A stretch of 64,000 nucleotides of DNA from Prevotella sp. (lineage in GTDB: Bacteria > Bacteroidota > Bacteroidia > Bacteroidales > Bacteroidaceae). A program made the translations under genes and the position numbers. The stretch covers positions 1-64,000 of the forward strand of contig JAJWLX010000003.1 in the NCBI GenBank assembly GCA_021636625.1. Direction: 5' to 3'. The notes below the pieces were generated by a model that did no database searches, was not told the origin of the DNA, and worked only from the letters and a program-made list of their open reading frames with translations. Below are positions 52,607 through 61,813 of the stretch, in pieces; positions within the stretch are counted from its first letter, which is position 1; every line of letters begins with the position of its first letter.

Positions 52607-52828
52607 ATGAGAAGACATCACAATCCGAACAAGGTTCCTCCGTTCAAGCCGGACCCGGAGCATTGGACCAGGAAGGTTCATTCATGGAAGGCGAAGGTCG
52701 CATACGAGACTGAGGATGATGCTTGGGAGTTCCTGAATCAGAATCCGAGATTGAAGGCAAAAGACCCTGTAGTTTACAGGTGTTCTATATGTAACAAGTT
52801 TCATGTTTCAATACATCATAAAAAATGA
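52607..52828 (+). CDS. Small zinc-ribbon-like phage protein
   Basis: 73 residues with a basic, Pro-rich start (MRRHHNPNKVPPFKPDPEHW) and a C-terminal CxxC plus His (VVYRCSICNKFHVSIHHKK) typical of tiny single-ribbon proteins. The ATG at 52607 is favoured over a GTG 9 nt upstream. Its end overlaps the next start (ATGA arrangement). Confidence 0.7.
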   Translation: MRRHHNPNKVPPFKPDPEHWTRKVHSWKAKVAYETEDDAWEFLNQNPRLKAKDPVVYRCSICNKFHVSIHHKK

Positions 52829-53994
52829 AAAAGGAAGAATTTCTTAAAAAGGCTCATGCGATATACGGAGACAAGTATTGTTACGAAAGAACAATACTAG
52901 GAGGACATCTTGACAAAATATGTGTAACCTGTAAAGAACACGGAGACTGGTATCCTGTAAGAAAAAACTTTCTTTGTGGACATGGATGCCCACAATGCGC
53001 AAAAGAAGCCTCTTCAAGTAAACAAAAGAAGAGCATCAAGCAATTTGTCGAAGATGCTCGCAAAAAGCATGGAGATAAATATGATTATTCGAAAGCTGAG
53101 TACAAAAATGCGCTAACAAAAGTTTGCATTATTTGTCCTACGCACGGAGAATTTTGGCAAACGCCAAATAGTCATCTAAATGGGTGCGGATGTAAGAAAT
53201 GTGGTGACGAGTTTCGCGGAAACACAAGGAGGTTTACAAAAGAGCAGTTTATCGAGCGGTCTCGTCAAAAATGGGGAGACAAATACTCTTACGGAAAAAC
53301 AGATTACGTTGATAATAAAACGAAGGTTTGTATAACATGTAAGAAACATGGAGACTTTTGGCAATCTCCTGCAAATCACATGACATGGGAGGGGTGTCCA
53401 GTTTGCGCAAGACTACAAAACAATGATTTGGTGTTCGGAATTGGAATCAATGACGAGATTACTCCAGCAACAAAATGTCATAAGGCTTATAACCATTGGC
53501 AAATGATACTTAAAAAGTGCTTCGACAAAGAATACAAAGCACAGCACCCAACCTATAAAAATGTGACTATGTGCGAAGAATGGAAAAGGTTCTCTGTGTT
53601 TAAGAAGTGGTTTGATGCGAATTATGTAGAAGGGTACGATTTAGATAAAGACTTATTGTCCGATAATAATCGTAAGATGTATTCTCCAGATACATGCTGT
53701 TTTATACCGCATAACTTAAACATTCTGCTTTGCTCAAAGAAGCTTGGCAAAGACGGATTTCCTAGAGGGATAAGAAAGGAATTCCGTTCGTATGCGGTTA
53801 GAGTTTGCTTGCATAAGGGGAAAAGAATTAGAATTGGCAAGATACGCTCTATCGATGAGGCTATTGACATCTATAATAAAATCAAAAGAGAAGATATAGC
53901 TTCAGTCGCATTAGAATATTATAATAATGGTTTAATAACAAAACGTGTCTATGACGGTTTTTTAAACTATGACTTTAGGAAATTTGTCGCATGA
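52825..53994 (+). CDS. Triple zinc-ribbon repeat protein with HNH/AP2-like tail, probable homing nuclease
   Basis: 389 residues. Three copies of a repeat of about 65 residues start near 1, 70 and 137, each with a GDKYxY phrase, a C-x-x-C-x-x-HG knuckle and a GCxxC end (DUF723-like). The C-terminal half (about 205-320) has the phage homing-type core NHWQMILKKCFDKEY, MCEEWKRFSVFKKW, GYDLDKDLLSDNN and YSPDTCCFIPHN, followed by an AP2-like strand set. It is AT-rich compared with the helicase gene, which fits recent arrival. Confidence 0.8.
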   Translation: MKKEEFLKKAHAIYGDKYCYERTILGGHLDKICVTCKEHGDWYPVRKNFLCGHGCPQCAKEASSSKQKKSIKQFVEDARKKHGDKYDYSKAEYKNALTKVCIICPTHGEFWQTPNSHLNGCGCKKCGDEFRGNTRRFTKEQFIERSRQKWGDKYSYGKTDYVDNKTKVCITCKKHGDFWQSPANHMTWEGCPVCARLQNNDLVFGIGINDEITPATKCHKAYNHWQMILKKCFDKEYKAQHPTYKNVTMCEEWKRFSVFKKWFDANYVEGYDLDKDLLSDNNRKMYSPDTCCFIPHNLNILLCSKKLGKDGFPRGIRKEFRSYAVRVCLHKGKRIRIGKIRSIDEAIDIYNKIKREDIASVALEYYNNGLITKRVYDGFLNYDFRKFVA

Positions 53995-53995
53995 T

Positions 53996-54430
53996 ATGTT
54001 TAAAACAGAAATAGTTGAGAATATGAAGAAGAAAGGATATTACGAATACGACCCTGTTATCTATCCGAGGAGGTTGTGTGTCGCTATTGGAATGAACCAA
54101 GAGGATGCCAACAAGTGTTTTGAAGGTAGAAATGGCGAGGTTTTGAGGGTTGATTTCTCTAATTATGACGCAGCAACCTACGATAACGTTAGAGAAAAGG
54201 CGAATAATAAGCTTTGTTCATTTGTTAATTTTGAAAGCAAGGATTCTATGAGGATGGGGACTTGTTGTCATGAAGCTTCTCACGTCTGCGATGCCATCGA
54301 GGATGCTATTGATATGAAGCACGGCGGCGAGCCTTCTGCCTACTTGATGGGTTGGATTGCGTCTTGCATCAACAAGGCTCGTTTGGGTATTGGAGATTTT
54401 ATTGAGATTGAGAATGATGAAACTAATTAG
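53996..54430 (+). CDS. HExxH metallopeptidase-like phage protein
   Basis: 144 residues from MFKTEIVENMKKKGYYEYDP. A zinc-protease-type motif CCHEASHVCDAIEDAI lies near residues 88-103 (HEASH fits HExxH), with a possible third ligand Glu in GGEPSAYLMGW. The family is not recognised; cleavage of a host protein is an inference from the motif. The ATG at 53996 is chosen; an earlier ATG at 53969 would overlap the upstream gene. Confidence 0.72.
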   Translation: MFKTEIVENMKKKGYYEYDPVIYPRRLCVAIGMNQEDANKCFEGRNGEVLRVDFSNYDAATYDNVREKANNKLCSFVNFESKDSMRMGTCCHEASHVCDAIEDAIDMKHGGEPSAYLMGWIASCINKARLGIGDFIEIENDETN

Positions 54431-54539
54431 CAAAGAAGAAGTGAAGAAAAACCATAAGGACATTCTTGGTTTGGATTTGTTGTTTGCGGAGAATTTTCCT
54501 CCATATAGTAGATTTTTGGAAAAATGTTTAAATACTTAA
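54414..54539 (+). CDS. Very small phage protein (41 residues)
   Basis: Translates as MMKLISKEEVKKNHKDILGL and ends FLEKCLNT. Its start overlaps the end of the previous gene by 17 nt. Helical and charged; no family. A 14-codon frame (54548-54592) follows and is too short to call. Confidence 0.5.
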   Translation: MMKLISKEEVKKNHKDILGLDLLFAENFPPYSRFLEKCLNT

Positions 54540-54595
54540 AATACATCATGTACGTCGGCATCTGTGGCTACGTGCATACAAAAGGAGAATAGCTT

Positions 54596-55120
54596 ATGAT
54601 TAAGGAAGAAGATATTAAGGTAGGGCTGGTTTTTGATTACCCGATATGTAAGATAGACCCCAACGAGAGGCGTCTTATAAGAAATTTCGTTCCGAAAGAG
54701 AGAACCGCAACTGCGAAATTTATAATTCACAATATTTCGGAAACAAGAGAGAATCCACTTTATGCGGATTGTTATTGTTTAAATGCGCCTAAAGATAGGA
54801 CGGTAATGATTTCTCTGTTGGGAATCGAAGAGTACGGAACATTTGCATACTACTCAGAATTGGAGAGAATAAATGGTGGTACTGTAGAGCAAGTGTCTCA
54901 TCCATCCCATTACGCGTGGCTGAAGGATTTGTGCGGTGTTGAGCCCTTGGATATTTGCAGACACCTTGACTTCAATACAGGGAACGCTATCAAGTATCTC
55001 CTGCGCAAGGATAAGGTGGACGGCAACAAAACAAAGACGGAGAAGCGCATCGAGGACTTGCGTAAGACGGTGTTTTATATCCAGGACGAAATAAAATTAT
55101 TGGAACATGGAACAGACTGA
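54596..55120 (+). CDS. DUF3310 domain phage protein
   Basis: 174 residues. The C-terminal half is a DUF3310 domain: HPSHYAWLKDLCGVEPLDIC, then HLDFNTGNAIKYLLRKDKVD and EKRIEDLRKTVFYIQDEI. DUF3310 proteins are frequent in phage replication modules; a nucleotide-kinase label is often attached but is not established. The N-terminal half (about 1-95) is a separate unknown domain. Confidence 0.85.
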   Translation: MIKEEDIKVGLVFDYPICKIDPNERRLIRNFVPKERTATAKFIIHNISETRENPLYADCYCLNAPKDRTVMISLLGIEEYGTFAYYSELERINGGTVEQVSHPSHYAWLKDLCGVEPLDICRHLDFNTGNAIKYLLRKDKVDGNKTKTEKRIEDLRKTVFYIQDEIKLLEHGTD

Positions 55121-55250
55121 TTACACTTGCAAGGATTGTTTCTTCTTTAAGGATGGAACTTGTAATAACCCTAATGAGATTAGGTTTACTTCTGAGGAGA
55201 ATCCATCCTGCACAGATTTCGAGTATAAGGAAATAAAAGTTGAACTTTAA
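55107..55250 (+). CDS. Tiny cysteine-rich phage protein (47 residues)
   Basis: Translates as MEQTDYTCKDCFFFKDGTCN and ends TDFEYKEIKVEL, with four cysteines in a C-x-x-C ... C ... C pattern that could hold zinc. Its start overlaps the DUF3310 gene by 14 nt, typical of coupled phage genes. Confidence 0.6.
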   Translation: MEQTDYTCKDCFFFKDGTCNNPNEIRFTSEENPSCTDFEYKEIKVEL

Positions 55251-55262
55251 AATATTGTTATC

Positions 55263-55817
55263 ATGGCATTACCATTTGGAAAGACTATCAAGACAAGACA
55301 CTTCACCGTGCTGAAGTTCAGCAAGAGCTTGTCTAAGAAAGAAGTTGCTTCACTCAGAGAGGATATCCCTGCTGAGATCAAGAAGCATTTACAGAGAGGC
55401 TCGCTGCCTTTCATCAAGATTGCTAACATTGCCGGCACATGGGGAATCGAGTACTCTATCGGTACATCTATGTACGCTGCACTCGATGAGTGTGTTCCTG
55501 TTGCTGTAGGAGACCATTACGAGTTCTCCAAGGATGATGGAAACATCATCGAGGCATTTGCCCAGCTTATGTATGCGGATACATCGTTGCCTGGCGATGC
55601 AGAATATACGGCAGGTAAGTTGAAACTCCGTGACGAATACCTTGCCCGTGAGTCTGCGAGACTGAACGCTGCTGCTGACAAGGGCAAGACTGAAGAGCAG
55701 CTTCGCAAGGAAAGCGATGAGGCTGTGCAGGAAGTCATCGACCGAGACAAGCACGCCGAGACTATTCTTGAGATGGCAGAGCAGATTAAGAAGGAAGGAG
55801 GCAAGGATGAGCGATAA
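55263..55817 (+). CDS. Phage protein, unknown function
   Basis: 184 residues. The N-terminal two thirds are mixed alpha/beta (IKIANIAGTWGIEYSIGTSM), the C terminus a long charged helix (AADKGKTEEQLRKESDEAVQ). No family is recognised. Its last codons overlap the next gene. Confidence 0.72.
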   Translation: MALPFGKTIKTRHFTVLKFSKSLSKKEVASLREDIPAEIKKHLQRGSLPFIKIANIAGTWGIEYSIGTSMYAALDECVPVAVGDHYEFSKDDGNIIEAFAQLMYADTSLPGDAEYTAGKLKLRDEYLARESARLNAAADKGKTEEQLRKESDEAVQEVIDRDKHAETILEMAEQIKKEGGKDER

Positions 55818-55995
55818 ATTGCTTGAGGTCGTTCAAGACCATACTTCCCTAGTAATTGCGCTCCGATTTATTTGGGAGGCCGCAGAGACGAAGAAGCTAC
55901 CATCAGAAGCAACTCTGCCTGTATTCAACGATGACTTCCTTGATGATCAGCTTAAGGATATACTTGAGTTGGTTACCGGAGAGAAGTATCCCTGA
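55807..55995 (+). CDS. Small acidic phage protein (62 residues)
   Basis: Starts MSDKLLEVVQDHTSLVIALR at an ATG 8 nt before the end of the previous gene. Helical and acidic; no family. Last gene of the rightward operon. Confidence 0.65.
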   Translation: MSDKLLEVVQDHTSLVIALRFIWEAAETKKLPSEATLPVFNDDFLDDQLKDILELVTGEKYP

Positions 55996-56035
55996 TTGAG
56001 TTTATATTTTTCTTCTACTTTCATAATATAAAAGT

Positions 56036-56090
56036 GAGGGGTGGTATCTGTGAAGACACCACCCCTCGTAACCAATTAAACAGAATTACG
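56036..56090 (+). repeat. Orphan hairpin-leader unit on the plus strand
   Basis: GAGGGGTGGT/ACCACCCCTC (56036-56067) is followed by GTAACCAATTAAACAGAATT and then ACG where every array gene has ATG. The unit has the array's exact order but no gene behind it. The hairpin probably also ends the rightward transcript. Confidence 0.7.
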
Positions 56091-56186
56091 AACAGCAGAA
56101 CGAATCTGTGAACGTATATCTGTCTGCAAAGGTACTTGGTTTTGCAGAAATTCTAGTAAAACAAAGTTACTTTAACACGAATTTAA

Positions 56187-56735
56187 CTATTTCTTCTTCT
56201 TTTGGAATGTCGCCTGGCCATTTTTGAAGATAATGCAGTCCTCGCAGCATCTAGGCATTGATAGAGGAATGTAGTAATGGACCACATTGTTTTCCGTATC
56301 AATCTCGTCCTGCTTAATCTTAGAATAGTCTGCTATCATGGCTGTCGTCTTTTGCCACTCTGGAGAGCCAAACTTCTGCTTGCGCTGAGCGATAACGAGG
56401 TTTCTCAGAATCTCTTCCTTCGAGGTAGCCTTAATAAGTTCCTCCTGGGTGAGCTCATCGGCGTTCTCGTTCTTCACTTTCTTTCCCTGCACCTCTGCGA
56501 TTCTCTTCTGAACGGACTCCTGGGCTTCTAGCTTATTCATCTCGTTTTCGAGGAAAGATTTCTCCCAAACACCTATTCCTTCTCCCTGAAATGCGATGGC
56601 CCAACTGTCACGGACGGACATGCCAGAACCGCGGAGACTGGCGTAGATGTAATAGCGAGGGTCTTTCATCTTAAGAGCCTTCGCCTTCTTATATGTATCG
56701 ACGGATAACGTGTATCCTTTTGTTTCTTCAATCAT
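56187..56735 (-). CDS. Probable terminase small subunit
   Basis: 182 residues from MIEETKGYTLSVDTYKKAKA. An HTH-like segment (ASLRGSGMSVRDSWAIAFQG) and helices (KEEILRNLVIAQRKQKFGSP) precede a short strand-rich tail with a CxxC (MPRCCEDCIIFKNGQATFQK). This order fits small terminases of Bacteroidota phages, and it is encoded in the packaging block. Its place at the 3' end of the block, beyond the MuF and HNH genes, is unusual, so the call is moderate. Confidence 0.55.
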   Translation of the reverse strand: MIEETKGYTLSVDTYKKAKALKMKDPRYYIYASLRGSGMSVRDSWAIAFQGEGIGVWEKSFLENEMNKLEAQESVQKRIAEVQGKKVKNENADELTQEELIKATSKEEILRNLVIAQRKQKFGSPEWQKTTAMIADYSKIKQDEIDTENNVVHYYIPLSMPRCCEDCIIFKNGQATFQKKKK

Positions 56736-56791
56736 AATCTTATTTCTTTTTATTATCCTTGAATGCAAATAAAGTGTAACAGTAGCAACTA

Positions 56792-57562
56792 TTATTGGAT
56801 TGCTAATACAAATCGGAAACCGTCCTTGACAATATTTCCATTATGCTTTATATTGTGTGTTCTCAAGTAGCCGCGGCCCATTCCGTTGTCTCGCTCTGCA
56901 TTCCTCATAGAATCATACCAAGAAACCAAGTACCCTTCAGAGTCATATTTGAACACATGTATCACTTTCGAAAAGCCTCTACCAGGCTCGTATTCCTTTA
57001 ATGGCTCTCCATGGAAAGCAAAACGGTAGCCTTTGTAGCTTTTTGTCACACCCTGACATGCAAGATACAATCCTCTACGCTGAACTCCTAGTTCTTTACA
57101 GACCTCGTTACTACAATCGAAAGTCTTTAGGAATGTACCTTTCATATCATAAACGTCAATAGGTCTATTGTTACCATTTGCAATATATGAATCTTTTAGA
57201 CGCTTCATGTGATTACCATAATTTATATTATACTTCTGTGTACACCACTCTAAGTTATCGTCCCTATTGTTTGACTTATCTTCATCCTTGTGATTTATAA
57301 TCGGAAAGTTGTTTGGATTTTGGATAAATGCAGATGCAACAAGTCGATGGACATAAAAACGTCTTCCTTTATTGAATTTCCAAAGTGAAACGAATCGGTA
57401 ACCATGCCCATTGTCGCTATGTGGCAGAATGTGTCCTTTTGCGATTTGCCCTCCAGAGTTCGGCTTCACTCTGTCTAAAGAGCGAACTCTTCCCATGTTG
57501 CTAACCTGATACATACCTTCGTATCCTTCAATGTCTTTCCAAATTTCAATACTGTTATCCAT
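56792..57562 (-). CDS. NUMOD4-HNH-NUMOD1 homing endonuclease
   Basis: 256 residues. NUMOD4 opens the protein (EIWKDIEGYEGMYQVSNMGR, then VRSLDR), followed by the HNH core (YVHRLVASAFIQNP, INHKDEDKSNNRDDNLEW) and two NUMOD1-like DNA-recognition repeats (IDVYDMKGTFLKTFDC and VFKYDSEGYLVSWYDS). It sits between packaging genes, a favourite homing site, and is AT-rich compared with them. Confidence 0.9.
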   Translation of the reverse strand: MDNSIEIWKDIEGYEGMYQVSNMGRVRSLDRVKPNSGGQIAKGHILPHSDNGHGYRFVSLWKFNKGRRFYVHRLVASAFIQNPNNFPIINHKDEDKSNNRDDNLEWCTQKYNINYGNHMKRLKDSYIANGNNRPIDVYDMKGTFLKTFDCSNEVCKELGVQRRGLYLACQGVTKSYKGYRFAFHGEPLKEYEPGRGFSKVIHVFKYDSEGYLVSWYDSMRNAERDNGMGRGYLRTHNIKHNGNIVKDGFRFVLAIQ

Positions 57563-57700
57563 CCTCAGTGAATTTAAAAGTTACCTCAGTGATTAAAAGA
57601 AAGGGAAGGCCCACTGAGTTAGCCTTATCAGTTGGTAGCTACTCCAACCTATCCCAATGCAAATATACGAAAAATACTGCATATTTATACAGCATTTTTA

Positions 57701-58465
57701 TTATTTTCTCCGAAAAACTAGCTCAACACGGCAAGCGCAGTTGGGATGCGCCGGGATAACCATCGTATCTAATGGATGTATATACCCACATAGGTCATCA
57801 CACACCGGGCAGTTGTAACTACTTCCTCTGTGAACAAAGTAACCGACAGCTCCACTCTCCTGCCCATACTCCTGCTCTGCCTGTCCCCACGCTAAAGCAA
57901 TCACTTGAGAAGCGTTTCTTACGATATTCTGATAGGCGTTCTTGTAGTAGCCCTTTCCGTAAGAAGGAACATCGATGTTAATGTCCTTTCTCTTCGCCTT
58001 GGTGATGACTGATGTGTGATATGGGTCCTTGTAGCCGGTTCGAATGGAAGACAGGAGCTGCTGGTCTGAATATCCCATAAGAGTACCTGCCTTGATCATC
58101 CTTACAATATCTTCAGCAAAGTTTCCGAGATAGACGGTGTTTCTTTCAGATGTCGTCTTTCCGTAGATGTCGCTGACGAGAAACGATTCGATGTTCTCGC
58201 TGTCAATCCCGAGAATCTTGCATGAAGCCTTGGAGTAAGCAGAGATATAGGTATTGATGCTCTCCTCGGCCTCAGCAGTAATATTCTTGGCGTAAGAGAG
58301 CAAGGCTGACTCGTTTGTGAGCCTGCCCGCGCCTCTGTATCTCTTGCTTGCGGTAACTATCTTCTGCGTTGATTTCCAGAGAATATCTGCAATGTGGCCC
58401 TCACAGTTTCGGATTGCCTGCAAGCGCTTCCTGCTGTAATCGACAGAACGTTTTAACTCATCCAT
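57701..58465 (-). CDS. MuF-like minor head protein
   Basis: 254 residues of the phage head morphogenesis (MuF/SPP1 gp7) family. The C-terminal signature is a zinc-like site: YNCPVCDDLCGYIHPLDTMV and IPAHPNCACRVELVFRRK. The N-terminal two thirds are helical. It begins 4 nt after the portal gene, as usual for this pair. It probably binds the portal and helps deliver early DNA or proteins. Confidence 0.82.
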   Translation of the reverse strand: MDELKRSVDYSRKRLQAIRNCEGHIADILWKSTQKIVTASKRYRGAGRLTNESALLSYAKNITAEAEESINTYISAYSKASCKILGIDSENIESFLVSDIYGKTTSERNTVYLGNFAEDIVRMIKAGTLMGYSDQQLLSSIRTGYKDPYHTSVITKAKRKDINIDVPSYGKGYYKNAYQNIVRNASQVIALAWGQAEQEYGQESGAVGYFVHRGSSYNCPVCDDLCGYIHPLDTMVIPAHPNCACRVELVFRRK

Positions 58466-58469
58466 AAGC

Positions 58470-60188
58470 TTACTTCTTTACGGTCTTCCAGTTGTTACGG
58501 CCCGGCCAGTTGCCGTTCTCATCCCAGTCTGTACCGCTTTTGTTCGGCCTGCCAGCGCCACGACCAGTACGTACGTTTCCGCTGCCTCCATTCTGAATAT
58601 TCGCCGTTGCCCTCTCCTCCTCGATAGCATTCTCTGTCTCATTATCCGCACGCTGAATATCCATAAGAAGGTCTTGCTGGTCCTCCTCTTTCTTCTCTCG
58701 TAAGATACGCTCCCACTCGGCATTCTTTGGGAAGTCAGGACAACGCTCCGATGCAGTCTGCTTCGATAGGAATCCGTTCTGAACGGCAGTTGCAAGATTT
58801 GTAAGAAGTTCCGTCTTGTTCTGATGTGTATAAGGCTCAATCCATGCATTGATATCGAGACCAACAACAGAAGCCGTCGCATTGTTTTCGTGGCCGATTC
58901 CAAACTTGGCAATTTCTACCAGCTTATCAAGGAATGGCTGCAACTTCTGAGAATCATTCATGGCTACCTCTAATGCAGGAGAATAGAGAAGCTTGATGGC
59001 TACACCAGGGAGGTCACCTGACTTCAGCTCTGGAGGTTTTACAGTAAATGACAGCTCATAGATGAGGTCATAAGACTTGTTGAGCTGGGTCGCAAAAGCT
59101 TCTGATGCATCGGTTCCATTGAGGAATCCGGCATCGTTATCCTTGCTGTTCATAGCGATAACCTTGGCGGCTCCAGTCATATCGTCGCCCGAAATTGTAA
59201 TCTCCTCACCATCACCCTTTACGTAGAATACAGGGAAAGCGTACGCCTTGTTGTTCTCGCAAAGATACGAGAATGCCTCCTCGTAATCTTCGATGTTCTT
59301 CTGAACATTGGACCAGCATGGTCCCTCATCATTTCTGATGTATGCAACCGGAATTGAATTGAAGTGATGTCCTTTCTTTTCAACAAGAGCATATCCGTTC
59401 ATTCCGAACAATCCCTTAATGAGGTTCGCTGCCTTCTTCGTTACGCTCTTTTTACCAACATCATTTCTGAACCTATAATAATAGGTATCATCCCAGACCT
59501 CAACCCACTCGATCTGAGCGTTTCCGTCTTCATCCAAGTCGTAATACTTACGGGCGAATACAGAGAGTTCTCCTGTTATTGAATCGTAATGCGGGTAGAG
59601 ATAGTCTCCATTCTTGAATGACAGAACCTTAACTCCGAACTTTCCTTTGTCGATATAGCCGACTGCGGCGGTTTCTGCAACGATCATGTAAGAGCTTACC
59701 GCTTCAAAGAACGCAATCTCCATATTGTGCATAAGCCATCCCTTCTTGAAGACATTGAGATTCTTCTGGGATTCCTCTTCCTCTTCAAGCTCATCTGTGC
59801 TGTCTGCAAGCTCGAACTGAATGTCGTTTCCGGTTAGGTGTAAGGTGTGTTTTGTTGCGATAACCTGTTGGAAAGCAAATGCGCATCTTGTAATAGGCTG
59901 CAAGTAATAATGATTGCCGGTAGAAGGATCTTCCGGGTCCCAATCAGGATTCTCCTTGATTATATCCGGATACGCATTCTTGTCCCAGATTCTGTGTCCG
60001 CTTGTGAAGTACTCACGAAGGAAGTCGGACTGGGTTTTTACTCTCCATACACAAGGGTCGTAAGGCATATTCTGCATACTCCTATCACCAACCTTGTCGG
60101 AGAAAGTGCCGTGACTCATATATCCGTCAGGCTTAAGCTCGTAGAATGGTTTCTTTACGAGTATTTCTCTAAAATTTAAATTCTCCAT
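58470..60188 (-). CDS. Portal protein
   Basis: 572 residues, the dodecameric DNA gate of the head. It resembles SPP1 gp6-like portals: LQPITRCAFAFQQVI, GNDIQFEL, a glutamate-rich insertion (DELEEEEESQKN), the wing/clip region with NGDYLYPHYDSITGELSVFA, and a C-terminal crown helix with QNGFLSKQTASERCPDFPK. The tail (GGSGNVRTGRGAGRPNKSG) is low-complexity. It overlaps the terminase gene by 13 nt. Confidence 0.88.
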   Translation of the reverse strand: MENLNFREILVKKPFYELKPDGYMSHGTFSDKVGDRSMQNMPYDPCVWRVKTQSDFLREYFTSGHRIWDKNAYPDIIKENPDWDPEDPSTGNHYYLQPITRCAFAFQQVIATKHTLHLTGNDIQFELADSTDELEEEEESQKNLNVFKKGWLMHNMEIAFFEAVSSYMIVAETAAVGYIDKGKFGVKVLSFKNGDYLYPHYDSITGELSVFARKYYDLDEDGNAQIEWVEVWDDTYYYRFRNDVGKKSVTKKAANLIKGLFGMNGYALVEKKGHHFNSIPVAYIRNDEGPCWSNVQKNIEDYEEAFSYLCENNKAYAFPVFYVKGDGEEITISGDDMTGAAKVIAMNSKDNDAGFLNGTDASEAFATQLNKSYDLIYELSFTVKPPELKSGDLPGVAIKLLYSPALEVAMNDSQKLQPFLDKLVEIAKFGIGHENNATASVVGLDINAWIEPYTHQNKTELLTNLATAVQNGFLSKQTASERCPDFPKNAEWERILREKKEEDQQDLLMDIQRADNETENAIEEERATANIQNGGSGNVRTGRGAGRPNKSGTDWDENGNWPGRNNWKTVKK

Positions 60189-61813
60189 AATCCTTTTACC
60201 TTTTTATGTTTCTTTTTTGTTAAACTGAATATCATTACGTAGAACCAAGACTCAAAGAAGTCAGGCGAGTGGCCGACATACTTCTTGGCAATCTTCTTAG
60301 GCAATAGCTTGAATCCCCTATCGTCGCTGTTCTCGTCGCGCCGAAGCATCTTTCGCTCCTTCTGAAGAATCTGTCTGAGAGGGACCTTGTCGAATCCGTT
60401 TCCAGAATACTTTCTTTCGAGCAGGGACGAGTCGATGGAAATCTGCTTCTCCTTTATCATCTTGTAGAATAGCCATGCACACTGAGACTTCAAGTCTTTG
60501 TATAGGTATTTGATACCTGCTTCTTCTTGATGATTCTGAGGGATAGGTGCTGCCTGGTTGTTGAATGGGATGGCATCCTTGAAGAATCCCTTGAAATACT
60601 GACCTATACCCTGCATATCGTAAGTAAAGTTGCATTCCTGCACACCCCACTCTCTTAGCTTGGCCTCAACTACAGAAACGAGCGTCTTAGGGTCCAGCCT
60701 CAACACAACCAAGTCCTTACAATGCCATCCTTCCCAAAGCCACATCACGAAGTTATCGCCGCCGGTGAATGCGACATCAGCAGAAGCTCTTCGCTTTCCA
60801 TCTCCTGTCTGTTCGGCGTTATCGAAAATTTCTTCAAGGTCTTCCATTTTGATCATGTCATCGCCGGCAGCTTTCCAGTTCCAGTTGGCTTCCAGGTCTC
60901 GCATACGCTGTTCTTCATCCTGCTGGGCAAGGTTGGCGAGATATGAAGCATCGGTAGAGATAAGCTTGATGTTCTCTGATACGTCGGCGCGAACGAATGT
61001 TGCCGACTTGATGAACATTTCGAGCTTTGTATAACCAAGTTCCTCATAGCTATCCTTCCAAAGGCTATCGATAATGCCCTTGCACTGCTCGTATACCTCT
61101 TCTCTTGTATCGCCCCAGTAGATTGAGTCCGGCGTATCACCATCCATGAAGCAGTAACGAATAACCCCATTCCTTTCCGGATCTATATATCCTTCGTCGG
61201 TAACCCACCAATCGATGAACTTTCGTACCCAGGATTCGGGGTCAGGATTACAGGTAATCCAGAAGCGGTTTCGGATGTGGGCTGCATTTCGGTTGTTGGT
61301 CAAGAGGTACTTGAACTTCTTATATGGGCATTGAGTACCCTCGTCGATGCAGACGTATGCATACTGTCGTCCCTGGAATCGTGTCTTGAAATCCTGATAG
61401 GCTCCTGCGTAGTAAGAGAATTTGAGCCATCCTCCGTTGTCGAAGTTCCAGGTCATGTCGTTCTGTGACTTATTGTAAGTTCCAAATTGGGAGAACAATT
61501 TATAAGAGTCTGTAACCAAGGACTGTAAGTCATCTTTTTCATTACGAAGTATGGTCGCATGGAAGTCTGGATTTTTGATATCTTTCAGAACTTCCATAAG
61601 AGAACTAAAGCTCTTACTGCCACCGCGGCTGCCGCCGCAAATCTTTATATCGGCGTCGATTGAGAGCATATCCTCCTGACCGCCACGCTGAGCTATAATC
61701 TTCAGCTTGTCGGGATGCTTCTTGTCGGCGTCTCTTAACGATTGGATATACTCTTGAGTATAAATAGGCTCTCCGTTATCCAATTTTAATCCTGAAAATA
61801 CTTCCTTTTGCAT
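60176..61813 (-). CDS. terL: Terminase large subunit
   Basis: 545-residue DNA-packaging motor and nuclease. ATPase: Walker A GGSRGGSKS (60-68), Walker B YVCIDEGTQ (153-161), coupling motif near WITCNPD. Nuclease: first acidic motif SADVAFTGGD (near 344), the second in FTYDMQGIGQYF and the last near GHSPDFFESWFYVM. It leads the minus-strand packaging block and overlaps portal, indicating coupled translation. Confidence 0.93.
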   Translation of the reverse strand: MQKEVFSGLKLDNGEPIYTQEYIQSLRDADKKHPDKLKIIAQRGGQEDMLSIDADIKICGGSRGGSKSFSSLMEVLKDIKNPDFHATILRNEKDDLQSLVTDSYKLFSQFGTYNKSQNDMTWNFDNGGWLKFSYYAGAYQDFKTRFQGRQYAYVCIDEGTQCPYKKFKYLLTNNRNAAHIRNRFWITCNPDPESWVRKFIDWWVTDEGYIDPERNGVIRYCFMDGDTPDSIYWGDTREEVYEQCKGIIDSLWKDSYEELGYTKLEMFIKSATFVRADVSENIKLISTDASYLANLAQQDEEQRMRDLEANWNWKAAGDDMIKMEDLEEIFDNAEQTGDGKRRASADVAFTGGDNFVMWLWEGWHCKDLVVLRLDPKTLVSVVEAKLREWGVQECNFTYDMQGIGQYFKGFFKDAIPFNNQAAPIPQNHQEEAGIKYLYKDLKSQCAWLFYKMIKEKQISIDSSLLERKYSGNGFDKVPLRQILQKERKMLRRDENSDDRGFKLLPKKIAKKYVGHSPDFFESWFYVMIFSLTKKKHKKVKGLWRI

